From the NCBI RefSeq assembly GCF_007995215.1, contig NZ_VCDK01000006.1, positions 124,001 through 188,000 on the forward strand: a DNA stretch of 64,000 nt. The letters run 5' to 3'. The DNA is from Shimia ponticola (GTDB taxonomy: Bacteria > Pseudomonadota > Alphaproteobacteria > Rhodobacterales > Rhodobacteraceae). Below, piece after piece: positions 26,877 through 35,678 of this stretch. Position numbers and translations under genes: made by a program. The notes under the pieces are model-generated. The model searched no databases. It was not told the DNA's origin and saw nothing but the letters and a program-made list of their open reading frames with translations. Numbering within the stretch: position 1 is the first letter of the stretch; every line of letters begins with the position of its first letter.

Positions 26877-27692
26877 ATGCGCCTGTTTTACCTCATCCTG
26901 CTGTTGCTTGCCCCAGCCGTCTGGGCCGAGGACACCGCGTTGGAAGCGCTCCAAACTGGCGACGCTGCGCGGGATTGGCAGGCCGTCGGGCGGCTGGATA
27001 TTGCGGGTACTGGGTTTTGCACCGGGGCTCTGATCTCTGAGCAACTCGTCCTCACGGCGGCGCATTGCCTGTTCAACTCGCGCACCAGGGCGCAAGTGAA
27101 CCCGGATCAGATCGAATTTCGCGCGGGTTGGCGAAATGGCCGTGCCGAGGCCTACCGCGACGTGCGACGTGCCGTGGTGCATCCTGAGTATGTGTTCGGC
27201 AAGAAGGCCAATGCGACCGAAGTCCGTAATGATGTCGCCTTGCTAGAACTGTCGCACCCCATCCGCAATGGCCGCATCACGCCCTTTCCCATCGCGCCTA
27301 GCACGCGCAAAGGCGACACGGTTGGTGTTGTCAGCTATGCCCGCGATCGTTCCGAGGCACCGTCCCTTCAGGAGACCTGTCGTGTGATGGCCCGGCAAAT
27401 GGGTGTGCTCGTGATGTCGTGTGACGTCAATTTCGGTTCGTCCGGTGCACCGGTCTTCCAGTTCGGCGCAGGCCAGCCGCAGATCACGTCGGTCGTGTCT
27501 GCGATGGCGCAGATGCAGGGTCAGCCCGTTGCCTTGGGCGTCAGCCTGAAGGGACAGATCGAATTGCTGCAATCCGCGCTGGACGCAGGAAAAGGTGTGT
27601 ATCAAGCGCCCGCACCGGTGCGCCAATCAGTCCGCAAATTATCTGGCGGCACGGCCCGCCAAGCCGGCGGTGCGAAATTCGTCCGACCGTAG
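26877..27692 (+). CDS. Exported trypsin-like serine protease
   Basis: A 271-residue S1-family protease with a signal peptide (MRLFYLILLLLAPAVWA, cleavage before EDT). The catalytic triad is complete: His in LTAAHCLF, Asp in RNDVALLELS, Ser in FGSSGAPVF. The Ser motif reads SSGAP instead of the canonical GDSGGP, as in V8-like and bacterial trypsin-like members. Cysteines flank the active-site His and the Ser loop and could form disulfides in the periplasm. AAGGAG precedes the ATG. Monocistronic as far as can be seen. Confidence 0.9.
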   Translation: MRLFYLILLLLAPAVWAEDTALEALQTGDAARDWQAVGRLDIAGTGFCTGALISEQLVLTAAHCLFNSRTRAQVNPDQIEFRAGWRNGRAEAYRDVRRAVVHPEYVFGKKANATEVRNDVALLELSHPIRNGRITPFPIAPSTRKGDTVGVVSYARDRSEAPSLQETCRVMARQMGVLVMSCDVNFGSSGAPVFQFGAGQPQITSVVSAMAQMQGQPVALGVSLKGQIELLQSALDAGKGVYQAPAPVRQSVRKLSGGTARQAGGAKFVRP

Positions 27693-27771
27693 CGCAACCC
27701 CCTGAAAGCGCGGTGTTTCTCGTCAGGAGGCGCATTGTCGTTTGACGTCATATCTTGATGTGCGCGCACCC

Positions 27772-27800
27772 CTTGAAACCTGAAATCACCTTTCCCACAT
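27772..27800 (+). promoter_or_regulatory. Candidate heat-shock (RpoH) promoter before the Hsp20 gene
   Basis: CCTTGAAA at 27771-27778 matches the sigma-32 -35 element. CCCACAT at 27794-27800 is a plausible -10 after a 15-base spacer. It lies about 95 bases upstream of the Hsp20 start. Motif-based inference only. Confidence 0.4.
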
Positions 27801-27894
27801 CAGCTACACCGGAGGCCAAGAGGCTCTGGAACCGCCTTGGGCCCAGTTGGGGCAAGGCAGACAAGACGTACATCGCTTATGGAAAGGATGACCT

Positions 27895-28350
27895 ATGCGT
27901 ACCCTTGATTTTGCACCGCTTTACCGTGCCACCGTTGGATTTGATCAAATCGCAGACCTCATGGATCGCGTGCTGACCAACGATGCAGGCACTCAAAGCT
28001 ACCCTCCCTACAACATCGAAAAAACGGCAGATGATGCCTATCGCATTTCGATTGCCGTCGCGGGCTTTTCGTCCGACGAAATCGAAGTTGAGGTGAAGGA
28101 AAACGCGCTCTTCGTCTCCGCCAAAAAGGCTGACGAGGACACTGAACGCAAATACCTGCATCGCGGTATTGCAACGCGCGCCTTCTCGCGTCGCTTCCAT
28201 CTGGCCGATCATGTCCGCGTCTCTGGTGCCGAGCACACGGACGGCATGCTGCACATTGATCTGGTCCGCGAAGTGCCAGAGGCGCTGAAGCCTCGCCGCA
28301 TCGAGATCAACGGCGCCAAAGCGATTGAGGCCGACGTCGTCGACGCCTGA
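27895..28350 (+). CDS. Hsp20 / small heat-shock protein (IbpA-like)
   Basis: A 151-residue alpha-crystallin-type chaperone. YPPYNIEKTADDAYRISIAV starts the crystallin domain and GIATRAFSRRFHLADHVRV is the central conserved segment; the C-terminus KPRRIEIN retains an I-x-I-like anchor. It holds unfolding proteins in a refoldable state. GGAAAGGATGACCT precedes the ATG. A strong terminator follows at 28374-28396 and a candidate RpoH promoter lies upstream. Confidence 0.93.
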   Translation: MRTLDFAPLYRATVGFDQIADLMDRVLTNDAGTQSYPPYNIEKTADDAYRISIAVAGFSSDEIEVEVKENALFVSAKKADEDTERKYLHRGIATRAFSRRFHLADHVRVSGAEHTDGMLHIDLVREVPEALKPRRIEINGAKAIEADVVDA

Positions 28351-28373
28351 TCGCTAAGTTGAACTGACCGGAA

Positions 28374-28396
28374 GGGGGCCGCTTGGCCCCCTTTTT
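28374..28396 (+). terminator. Rho-independent terminator after Hsp20
   Basis: Seven-base-pair GC stem GGGGGCC/GGCCCCC with a GCTT loop, followed by a run of five T. It sits 23 bases after the Hsp20 stop and before the convergent LysR gene. Confidence 0.9.
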
Positions 28397-28419
28397 CTAT
28401 TGCGTGGCTGGTCTGACGA

Positions 28420-29286
28420 TCATACCGCGCGCTTTAGGGCCATTTGGACCGCCTTGAACATCTCCTCTCTGGGCGATGTCTTGGGTGTCGCCAATCCAAG
28501 CACCCGCTTCGGTGGCTGTCCGTCGAGCGCTACAGTTCGCAAGGCAAGATGCCGATGTTCGGCAAGGCAGCTTTCCGGCACAATTGACACGCCCAGGTTC
28601 AGCGCGACCATGTTGGCGATAGCGTCCAGCCCGCCAAGCTCCATCGCGTCTGACACGGTGATGTCCTGCCGTTGAAGCCATGCCTCGATTTGCCGCCCGA
28701 CAACGGCGTCCCGGGTGAAGCGAATGAACGGCTGTGACCGCAACATGTCCTGCGCGGATAAGTCTTCTGCCTTGCGTGCAGCCAAGAGCACCAGGTCTTC
28801 GGACGTGATTTCAGCAAAATGCAGTTGCGGTGGCAGGATATCAGGTCGCGAGATGATGGCGGCGTGAATCTGGTTTCGTTCCAGTTGAAGCATCAGTTGG
28901 TTGGACAGACCGGGCACGATGCGCACCCGAATGCCTGGGGCATCTGTTTTCAGGCTCGCCAAGGCGCGCGGCACAAGCCCGGAGAGCGTGGTCGGCACCG
29001 CTCCGAGCACAAGATCACCGGACACGGCATCACCTGACGCCACACGCTCAACAAGGTTGTCATAAGCGGTGACAATGGGTTCGGCTTCTTGGACCAAGCG
29101 TTGGCCCGTTTGCGTCAGAACGGGCGACTTGGCCGTGCGATCAAACAGGACAAGTTGCAGGTCCTGCTCAAGCGTCTTCATCTGATGACTAATTGCTGAC
29201 GGTGTCAGGCTTTCGCTATCGGCGGCGGCGCGAAAACTGCCGTGTCTGGAGATCGCGATCAGCGTCCGCAATGCCCGAATGCTCAT
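28420..29286 (-). CDS. LysR-family transcriptional regulator
   Basis: A 288-residue LysR regulator. The N-terminal winged helix (SIRALRTLIAISRHGSFRAA, SLTPSAISHQMKTLEQDL) is intact and the rest is the periplasmic-binding-protein-like effector domain. ATG at 29286 has GGAAGG ten bases upstream; longer in-frame starts (TTG at 29334) lack similarity. It is divergent from the TauD-type dioxygenase gene with an AT-rich 134-bp spacer, the usual arrangement for a regulator controlling its neighbour. The effector is unknown. Confidence 0.9.
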   Translation of the reverse strand: MSIRALRTLIAISRHGSFRAAADSESLTPSAISHQMKTLEQDLQLVLFDRTAKSPVLTQTGQRLVQEAEPIVTAYDNLVERVASGDAVSGDLVLGAVPTTLSGLVPRALASLKTDAPGIRVRIVPGLSNQLMLQLERNQIHAAIISRPDILPPQLHFAEITSEDLVLLAARKAEDLSAQDMLRSQPFIRFTRDAVVGRQIEAWLQRQDITVSDAMELGGLDAIANMVALNLGVSIVPESCLAEHRHLALRTVALDGQPPKRVLGLATPKTSPREEMFKAVQMALKRAV

Positions 29287-29420
29287 GTCAGATAAACCTT
29301 CCGCGCCCTGATTTGAGTGAAATACATTCATCAAACTATGCAGAAAGTTTCGTTTTTATCAAATTTCATTTGCGAATACCGTGGGCTTCAGCAACGCAGA
29401 CTTACCAACACGAGGTCACG

Positions 29421-30269
29421 ATGGTCGCCCCCAAAACCAACAGCTACACCACAATCGAGGCGCGCCCCTTTGCGCCCAATCTCGGGGCCGAGGTGTATGG
29501 CGTCGACCTGAGCCAGCCCGTCCCGGATGACCAGTTTGCCGAAATCCGCGACGCGTTTCACACCTATCAGGTGCTGTTCTTCAAGGATCAGAAAGAAATT
29601 CCGCCTGCGCAGCATATCGAATTTGGCAAGCGTTTTGGGCCGCTGCATGCGCACCCGGCTGCTCCGACGATGGAGGGGTTCCCCGAGATATTCGAGATTC
29701 ATGCCACGAAGAACTCCAAAGTTGCGAATGGTGAATTCTGGCATTCGGACGTGTCGTGTGATGAGACTCCCCCCTTGGGGACTATGCTGCAAATCCACAT
29801 CCTGCCACCGTGCGGCGGCGACACGATGTTCAGCGATATGTACGCCGCCTACGAGGATCTCTCTGATCCTGTAAAGCGGATGTTGGAGGGGCTTGAGGCC
29901 CTGCACAGTTCGGAACACATCTACAAAGGGCGCTATAGCGACCGGGGGCAAAAGGATGCTGAAATCGACTGTCCGCAGGCGGTGCATCCCATTGTCAGGA
30001 CACACCCGGAAACCGGGCGCAAATCGCTCTTTGTGAACCGGACATTCACGACCAAGATCATGGGTGTCTCCGACCATGAAAGTGATGCGATCCTGAAAAT
30101 GCTCTTCGAACACGCGGAACACATCAACTATCAGATCAGGTTCCGCTGGTCGCTGAACGACATGGCATTTTGGGACAACCGGTGTTGCATGCACCGCGCC
30201 ATTTGGGACTATTGGCCAGAAGAGCGGAAAGGCCGACGCGTGACCGTCAAAGGCGAACGGCCGGTCTAA
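29421..30269 (+). CDS. TauD/TfdA family Fe(II)/2-oxoglutarate dioxygenase
   Basis: A 282-residue dioxygenase. The iron ligands are visible as His-x-Asp in GEFWHSDVSCDETPPLG and His in NRCCMHRAIWDYW. The 2-oxoglutarate-binding Arg is in RKGRRVTVKGERP. FAPNLGAEVYGVDLSQP is the family N-terminus. It hydroxylates a small substrate using 2-oxoglutarate and O2; taurine, phenoxyacetate-like acids and others are possible. ATG at 29421 follows GAGG. Divergent from LysR and followed 29 bases later by a zinc alcohol dehydrogenase, so a two-step oxidation is suggested. Confidence 0.9.
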   Translation: MVAPKTNSYTTIEARPFAPNLGAEVYGVDLSQPVPDDQFAEIRDAFHTYQVLFFKDQKEIPPAQHIEFGKRFGPLHAHPAAPTMEGFPEIFEIHATKNSKVANGEFWHSDVSCDETPPLGTMLQIHILPPCGGDTMFSDMYAAYEDLSDPVKRMLEGLEALHSSEHIYKGRYSDRGQKDAEIDCPQAVHPIVRTHPETGRKSLFVNRTFTTKIMGVSDHESDAILKMLFEHAEHINYQIRFRWSLNDMAFWDNRCCMHRAIWDYWPEERKGRRVTVKGERPV

Positions 30270-30298
30270 GCAGGCACCATTCATACGGGGAACACGCC

Positions 30299-31333
30299 AT
30301 GCGGGCAGCAGTTGTCAGAGGGTTTCGCGAAGACCTTTCTATCGAAACGGTTCCGGACCCGGAATGCCCGGCCAATGGCGTCGTGCTAGAGGTCGCTGCC
30401 TGCGGCGTCTGTCGGTCTGATCACCACGGATGGGTCGGCGGCCACCCCAAGGTGAAAGAAGGGTCCATTCTGGGCCACGAATACTGCGGCACCGTGGTCG
30501 AAGCAGGGCCATTGGCAAAGCACAAGGTGGGCGATCGTTTGATCGCGCCCTTCATTCTGGGATGTGGCAGTTGTCACGCCTGTCAGACCGGTGTGTCCAA
30601 CACATGTCCGGATCAGGTCGTCCCCGGATTTGGACAGCCTGGCGCATACGCACAGTACGTTGCAGTTCCGTTTGACCATAACCTCGTGGACCTGCCCGCC
30701 ACCATGTCACCAGCCTTGGCGGCTGGCTTGGGATGCCGGGTGACCACGGCGTGGCATGCCCTGACGGACCGTGCAGATGTGAGAGCAGGGGAGTGGGTCG
30801 CCGTGCACGGCACAGGCGGGATTGGCCTCTCTGCGCTGCTGTTGGCCAAAATGCTGGGCTGTCGTGTCGTGGTTGTCGATATCGTGGACGAAAAGCTGGA
30901 ACATGCGGTCAGGCATGGAGCCGACGCCACCGTCAACGCCCTGAAAGAGGACGTGCCAACCGCGATCCGCGAAATTACCGGCGGCGGCGCGCAAGTGTCG
31001 ATCGAGGCCTTGGGCATTGATGTCACCACCAACGCGTCACTCGAATGTCTGGCAATCCTTGGACGCCACGTCCATGTCGGGATGCCATCCGGTGATGGCA
31101 TGATGGAGATCAATATGCGTGCAATTTATACCAAGCAGCTATCGGTCTATGGCACGCGCGGCATGCCATCGTGGAAGTATCCGCGCCTTCTAGGAATGAT
31201 CGACCGGGGCGACGTGGATATCAGCCCCATGGTCGCACGCGAAGTCGCGCTGAGCGGGGCAAGCGCGGAATTGCGCGCCATGGATGGCCCCACGGCACCG
31301 GGAACGGCTGTCATCACGGACTTCGCCAACTGA
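30299..31333 (+). CDS. Zinc-dependent alcohol dehydrogenase (MDR family)
   Basis: A 344-residue medium-chain dehydrogenase. The catalytic zinc site is AACGVCRSDHHGW and GHEYCGTV. The structural zinc loop is complete (CGSCHACQTGVSNTC). The nucleotide-binding motif is VHGTGGIGLSALLLA, and the Asp ending the second strand (VVVDIVD) predicts NAD preference. It probably oxidises the hydroxylated or aldehyde product of the upstream dioxygenase, with which it forms an operon. It converges on the ThDP-enzyme gene, 30 bases away. Confidence 0.9.
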   Translation: MRAAVVRGFREDLSIETVPDPECPANGVVLEVAACGVCRSDHHGWVGGHPKVKEGSILGHEYCGTVVEAGPLAKHKVGDRLIAPFILGCGSCHACQTGVSNTCPDQVVPGFGQPGAYAQYVAVPFDHNLVDLPATMSPALAAGLGCRVTTAWHALTDRADVRAGEWVAVHGTGGIGLSALLLAKMLGCRVVVVDIVDEKLEHAVRHGADATVNALKEDVPTAIREITGGGAQVSIEALGIDVTTNASLECLAILGRHVHVGMPSGDGMMEINMRAIYTKQLSVYGTRGMPSWKYPRLLGMIDRGDVDISPMVAREVALSGASAELRAMDGPTAPGTAVITDFAN

Positions 31334-31363
31334 CCGGGGCCTCCGACCCGTCCGCGTCTCGCT

Positions 31364-33013
31364 TCAAGGTGTAACCGCAGCTTTGATCGCGCTCAGGGAT
31401 TGGCGCGGGGTCAGGGCTTCTACAGACACGTTCAGGTCAAGCACAGCCCCAGTCGGGCTTGCCAAAGCACGTTCGAACGCAGCCGCAAAATCCTCGGTGG
31501 TCTCGACCCGTTCGCCGTGGAAGCCATAGGATCGGGCCAACGCGGCAAAGTCGGGGTTTTTCAGTTCGGTCCCAGAGACGCGTTCAGGATAATGTCTCTC
31601 TTGGTGCATGCGGATTGTGCCATAGCTGCCGTTGTTCAGGATCAGGATGATCGGTTCGGCCCCAGCCTGCATTGCCGTGCCGAGTTCTGGGCAATTCATC
31701 TGAAAATCACCATCCCCGGCAAAGCAGACAACCGTGCGCGATGGATCATGGACCTTTGCCGCAATGGCAGCAGGCACGCCATATCCCATCGCTCCCGATT
31801 GCGGAGCCAAGAGCCGATTGCGCGGGCCAAACGGGAAAAAGCGGCTGGGCCAGATCGCGAAGTTTCCGGCGCCATTCGTCAGGATCGCATCACCCGGCAG
31901 CACGTCGCGCAAATGCTGCATGACCTGTCCCATATCGACAGCACTTGGTTGTGGTGGTGCGGTCAGGCTTGTCTCATAGCCTTCCCGCGCCTTGGTCCGC
32001 CAATCGCTCCAAGAGCCAGTGACAGGTGACAGGGCTGCGGCAAAAGCATTTGCATCGGCATGGATGGCGACATCCGGCACGTAGACCTTACCCAATTCGC
32101 GATCCGAGATGTGGACATGGATCAGGCGCTGTGTGGGCTCCGGCACCTGCATCAGCGAGTATCCGTCCGCCACCATTTCGCCAAATCGGATGCCAAGTGC
32201 GATGATCAGATCGGCGTCGCGGATCAGCTCTTTTGTGGCTGGGTTCATGCCAACCCCGGCATCTCCTGCGTAGGTCGGGCTGAAATTGTCATAAAGGTCC
32301 ATGTAGCGGAAACCGGCCAGAACAGGGATGTCGGATGCCTCTGCGAAGGCTTGCAGATCGGCGCTGCCTTGATCGGTCCATGACCCGCCGCCCATGATGA
32401 TCAATGGTCGCTTGGCCGAGGCTATCAGCGCCTCTGCCTCGGCGACGGCTCCGGCATTCGGGGCCGGGCGAGCGATTTGAATGGGGCGGCTGATGGCTGG
32501 GACATCCGATGCGGCACTGAGCATTGTCTCGGGCAATGCCACGATCACGGGTCCGGGGCGTCCCGATAGGGCGGTTGTCCAGGCCCGGCTGATGGCTTCC
32601 GGCAGACGGTCGATGTCGTCGACCTGGCACACCCATTTGGCGACCGTCCCATAGAATGCCTGATAATCGATTTCCTGAAACGCCTCGCGTCCGATCATGT
32701 CGGTGCCGACCTGACCGACAAACAGGATCATGGGGCTGCTGTCCTGCATGGCAGTATGTACCCCGATGGACGCATTGGTCGCCCCCGGTCCGCGCGTGAC
32801 AAAACAGACACCGGGTGTCCCGGTCAGCTTGCCATAGGCAGCAGCCATGAACGCTGCACCGCCTTCGTTCCGGCACAGGGTGAAGTCTAGCGTGCCTTCC
32901 GTGTCATGCAGCGCATCCAGCGCCGCCAGATAGCTTTCTCCAGGCACGCCAAAGGCATGGCGTGCGCCCAGATTTTTCAGACATTCGATCAGGATCTTGC
33001 CGCCGTGCCGCAT
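31364..33013 (-). CDS. Thiamine-diphosphate enzyme, acetolactate synthase/decarboxylase type
   Basis: A 549-residue ThDP enzyme. The catalytic Glu is in LCRNEGGAAFMAAAYGKLTG. The middle domain has PLIIMGGGSW. The ThDP/Mg motif is GDGDFQMNCPELGTAMQAG followed by ILILNN. It resembles acetolactate synthase large subunit-like proteins, but there is no small subunit gene next to it. It is therefore more likely a catabolic 2-oxo acid decarboxylase or carboligase. ATG at 33013 is supported by AGGAGG; the frame extends 12 codons upstream. Downstream of arginase and ornithine cyclodeaminase on the same strand. Confidence 0.88.
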   Translation of the reverse strand: MRHGGKILIECLKNLGARHAFGVPGESYLAALDALHDTEGTLDFTLCRNEGGAAFMAAAYGKLTGTPGVCFVTRGPGATNASIGVHTAMQDSSPMILFVGQVGTDMIGREAFQEIDYQAFYGTVAKWVCQVDDIDRLPEAISRAWTTALSGRPGPVIVALPETMLSAASDVPAISRPIQIARPAPNAGAVAEAEALIASAKRPLIIMGGGSWTDQGSADLQAFAEASDIPVLAGFRYMDLYDNFSPTYAGDAGVGMNPATKELIRDADLIIALGIRFGEMVADGYSLMQVPEPTQRLIHVHISDRELGKVYVPDVAIHADANAFAAALSPVTGSWSDWRTKAREGYETSLTAPPQPSAVDMGQVMQHLRDVLPGDAILTNGAGNFAIWPSRFFPFGPRNRLLAPQSGAMGYGVPAAIAAKVHDPSRTVVCFAGDGDFQMNCPELGTAMQAGAEPIILILNNGSYGTIRMHQERHYPERVSGTELKNPDFAALARSYGFHGERVETTEDFAAAFERALASPTGAVLDLNVSVEALTPRQSLSAIKAAVTP

Positions 33014-33111
33014 GAAGGCCTCCTTGTCGCTTTTGGCGTAGGCCACCACGAAAGCCGCCGAAGGGAAAGCCTGAAACGACCTTTCAGTTTAGGCAGGGCA
33101 ATCGACGGCGG

Positions 33112-34155
33112 TCAGGCCGCGCGTTGGACCATGCCAAAGAGATCGCGGGGATCGTCCGGGTCGGCCAACATATCAAGGTCCTCAAAACAGTCGGTGCCGA
33201 CAATCGCGGCCTTCACCACCCGCAACGCGGCAAAGTCTTCGATTGCAAATCCGACGGAGTCAAAAAGCGTGATCTGACGTGCATCGGACCGGCCCTGCGC
33301 CTGACCGGTCATGACCTGCCAAAGCTCGGTCACGGCATGGTCCGCGTCCAATTGCTGAATCTCACCTTCGATGCGGGTTTGCTCTGGGTACTCAACAAAG
33401 ATCGACGACCGCAATAGGATATCGCGATGCAGCTCGGTCTTGCCGGGGCAATCACCACCGATGGCGTTAATATGCACGCCGCTGCCGACCATGTTGTCTG
33501 TCAGGATCGTCGCGTTTTTCTTGTCTGCCGTGCAGGTCGTGATGATCTGCGCGCCCTCGATGGCCTCTTCCGGCGAGGTGCACGATATGACGGTCAAACC
33601 CGACCGCGCCAGATTGGCTGCGCATTTTGCCGTTGCAGCAGGGTCGATGTCATAAAGCCGGACGGTGTCTATTTCGCAAAGTGCCTTGAAACCCAAACAC
33701 TGAAATTCTGATTGGGCCCCATTCCCGATCATTGCCATCACGCGGGCGTCTTTTGGGGCCAGATACTTGGCCGCGATACCCGACATTGCCGCTGTGCGCA
33801 GCGCCGTCAGAACGGTCATCTCGCTGAGCAGGACGGGATAGCCAGTGTAGACATCTGCCAAGAGACCAAAGGCCGTTACCGTTTGCAGTCCCTCGGACGT
33901 GTTCTTGGGATGGCCGTTGACGTATTTAAAACCGTAAGCCTCACCATCGCTGGTCGGCATCAACTCGATCACGCCGTGGGGCGAATGGGCCGGAATGCGC
34001 GGTGTCTTGTCGAACGCCTCCCAGCGTTTGAAATCGGTCTCAATCGCGGCTGCGATGCGGGTGATCATCTCTTGGACGCCGATCTGATGCACCAGCCGCA
34101 TCATGTGATCGACGGAAACAAACGGCACGAGCGCCTTTTCAGAAGGTTGGGACAT
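33112..34155 (-). CDS. ocd: Ornithine cyclodeaminase
   Basis: A 347-residue member of the OCD/mu-crystallin family, converting L-ornithine to L-proline and ammonia with NAD as bound cofactor. [21 protein letters not shown] is the substrate region, [21 protein letters not shown] the family core and [14 protein letters not shown] the Rossmann turn. Asp in [14 protein letters not shown] is the expected catalytic acid. Its ATG overlaps the arginase stop (ATGA), so arginase and OCD are co-translated: arginine to ornithine to proline. Confidence 0.93.
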   Translation of the reverse strand: MSQPSEKALVPFVSVDHMMRLVHQIGVQEMITRIAAAIETDFKRWEAFDKTPRIPAHSPHGVIELMPTSDGEAYGFKYVNGHPKNTSEGLQTVTAFGLLADVYTGYPVLLSEMTVLTALRTAAMSGIAAKYLAPKDARVMAMIGNGAQSEFQCLGFKALCEIDTVRLYDIDPAATAKCAANLARSGLTVISCTSPEEAIEGAQIITTCTADKKNATILTDNMVGSGVHINAIGGDCPGKTELHRDILLRSSIFVEYPEQTRIEGEIQQLDADHAVTELWQVMTGQAQGRSDARQITLFDSVGFAIEDFAALRVVKAAIVGTDCFEDLDMLADPDDPRDLFGMVQRAA

Positions 34156-35072
34156 CAGAAACTCCGTGTTGGACGGTCAAAGATGCGGCGGCCCATGAGC
34201 GAGGCGACAAGGTCGACCATCAGCTTGGCGGTCCGTCCGCGATCATCAAGGAAAGGGTTCAGTTCAACGATATCGAGCGAGGTGACGAGGCCGCTGTCAT
34301 GCAGGAGTTCCATCACCAGATGCGCCTCGCGCTCGGTCGCGCCGCCGGGGACGGTTGTGCCGACGGCGGGTGCCACGCGTGGATCAAGGAAATCGACATC
34401 AAGCGATACGTGCAGGTGACCGCCCGCTGCTTCAACGCGATTGAGGAACGCTACCAGCGGGGCCTTGATGCCATGTTCGTCGATGGCGCGCATGTCGACC
34501 AGATCGACTTTATCGGCCTCCAATGCCGCGCGTTCGGCGAGGTCCACGGAGCGCAGGCCAATCATGCACACCTGATCTGCTGGCACGATTGTTGGCGCTG
34601 GAAATTGTTCAAAGCCCGGACGCCCGGTAAAATAGGCCACTGGCGTGCCATGCAGGTTGCCGCTGTCGGTTGTTTCTGGCGTGTGAAAATCGCTGTGCGC
34701 GTCGAGCCAGAGCACAAAGAGCGGCTTGCCAGCAGAATTGGCCCGCGCGGCCATGCCGCTGACCGATCCCAGAGCGATCGCATGGTCGCCGCCCATGAAA
34801 ATCGGAAGTGTTTCGACGGGCACGTCTTCGGCGGTTTGGGCAATCGCGTCTGTCCAGCCGACACATTCGGGCAGGGCAATCAGGTGATCATGGGCTGGCA
34901 CGTCATTTGGTGTCGGGACGACCGCTCCGCTGTCGCGGACGTCGTGGCCCAGATCGGTCAAAGCCTCCGGCAGACCTGCCACACGCAGGGCGTCAGGCCC
35001 CATGCGGCAGCCTTGCCGGGCTTTGCCTGCGTCCATCGGGACGCCAATCAATTCAATGGTCTGTGGTTGCAT
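34155..35072 (-). CDS. rocF: Arginase
   Basis: A 305-residue ureohydrolase. The manganese ligands are in [26 protein letters not shown] and [32 protein letters not shown] is typical of true arginases (RocF) rather than agmatinases. It cleaves arginine to ornithine and urea. ATG at 35072 is preferred over a TTG ten codons earlier. First gene of the rocF-ocd unit, divergent from an Lrp-type regulator that probably controls it. Confidence 0.92.
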   Translation of the reverse strand: MQPQTIELIGVPMDAGKARQGCRMGPDALRVAGLPEALTDLGHDVRDSGAVVPTPNDVPAHDHLIALPECVGWTDAIAQTAEDVPVETLPIFMGGDHAIALGSVSGMAARANSAGKPLFVLWLDAHSDFHTPETTDSGNLHGTPVAYFTGRPGFEQFPAPTIVPADQVCMIGLRSVDLAERAALEADKVDLVDMRAIDEHGIKAPLVAFLNRVEAAGGHLHVSLDVDFLDPRVAPAVGTTVPGGATEREAHLVMELLHDSGLVTSLDIVELNPFLDDRGRTAKLMVDLVASLMGRRIFDRPTRSF

Positions 35073-35159
35073 GACGTCCACATAGGATGCTGGACTGATC
35101 AATCTGAAGCGTTCAAAATGCGCAAAGTGAGGTGTCTTTGAGCAAAGTGATCATGGCAA

Positions 35160-35588
35160 ATGGATGAACTGGATAAGCGACTGTTACTGGCCCTTCAGCG
35201 GGATGGTCGCGCCTCGGTATCAGAGCTTGCGGACCTGCTGGGTGTAACGCGGACAACCGTGCGAACGCGCATGGACCGATTGCGCGCGAATGGTGAGATC
35301 ACGGGTTTTACCGTCACCACTCGCGCAGACGTGGCGCCAAGCGCGATCCGTGGTCTGATGATGCTGGGCATTGAAGGCCGCGGAACGGAGCGCATCATGG
35401 CGCGGGTTGCAGCCATGCCAGAGGTCCGCGCAGTGCATTCGACCAACGGCACGTGGGATTTGATTGTCGAGATTGGGACCGAAACGCTGGAGGCGTTTGA
35501 CAAGGTGCTCTTTGCGATCCGTCGTATGGACGGTGTCACACGGTCAGAAACGAACCTGCTGCTGTCCACGCGGCAGGGCCGGGTTTAG
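35160..35588 (+). CDS. Lrp/AsnC-family transcriptional regulator
   Basis: A 142-residue Lrp-type protein. The N-terminal helix-turn-helix is LDKRLLLALQRDGRASVSEL then LLGVTRTTVRTRMDRL; the C-terminal RAM domain starts near residue 65 and contains VRAVHSTNGTWDLIVEIG. Lrp proteins sense amino acids. Divergent from arginase with an 87-bp spacer, so control of arginine catabolism with arginine or ornithine as effector is likely. No strong ribosome binding site; GTGATCAT lies just before the ATG. Confidence 0.92.
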   Translation: MDELDKRLLLALQRDGRASVSELADLLGVTRTTVRTRMDRLRANGEITGFTVTTRADVAPSAIRGLMMLGIEGRGTERIMARVAAMPEVRAVHSTNGTWDLIVEIGTETLEAFDKVLFAIRRMDGVTRSETNLLLSTRQGRV

Positions 35589-35596
35589 GGGCGCAG

Positions 35597-35673
35597 GCCC
35601 CGGGTGTGACCCGGGGCATCGATTGTCTTGTGCACCACCTTTGCGGCGCGAGGTCCCGGGGCAGGCCCGGGAC
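35597..35673. terminator. Two strong GC hairpins between convergent lrp and lpd
   Basis: GCCCCGGG-TGTGA-CCCGGGGC at 35597-35617 and GTCCCGGG-GCAGG-CCCGGGAC at 35653-35673, both perfect eight-base stems with five-base loops. They fill the gap between two convergent genes and could terminate from either side, although neither has a long T-tract. The similar stems suggest they are copies of a GC-rich intergenic repeat. Confidence 0.6.
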
Positions 35674-35678
35674 GCGTT

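Noticed and set aside
31364-33013. Biosynthetic acetolactate synthase (ilvB)
   Set aside because: No ilvH small subunit adjacent and the gene follows arginase and ornithine cyclodeaminase, so a catabolic ThDP enzyme is more likely.
28420-35588. Taurine catabolic cluster
   Set aside because: The TauD-type protein alone is not enough: no taurine ABC transporter, Tpa or Xsc is present. The ThDP enzyme resembles acetolactate synthase-like proteins rather than sulfoacetaldehyde acetyltransferase, though this could not be fully excluded by eye.
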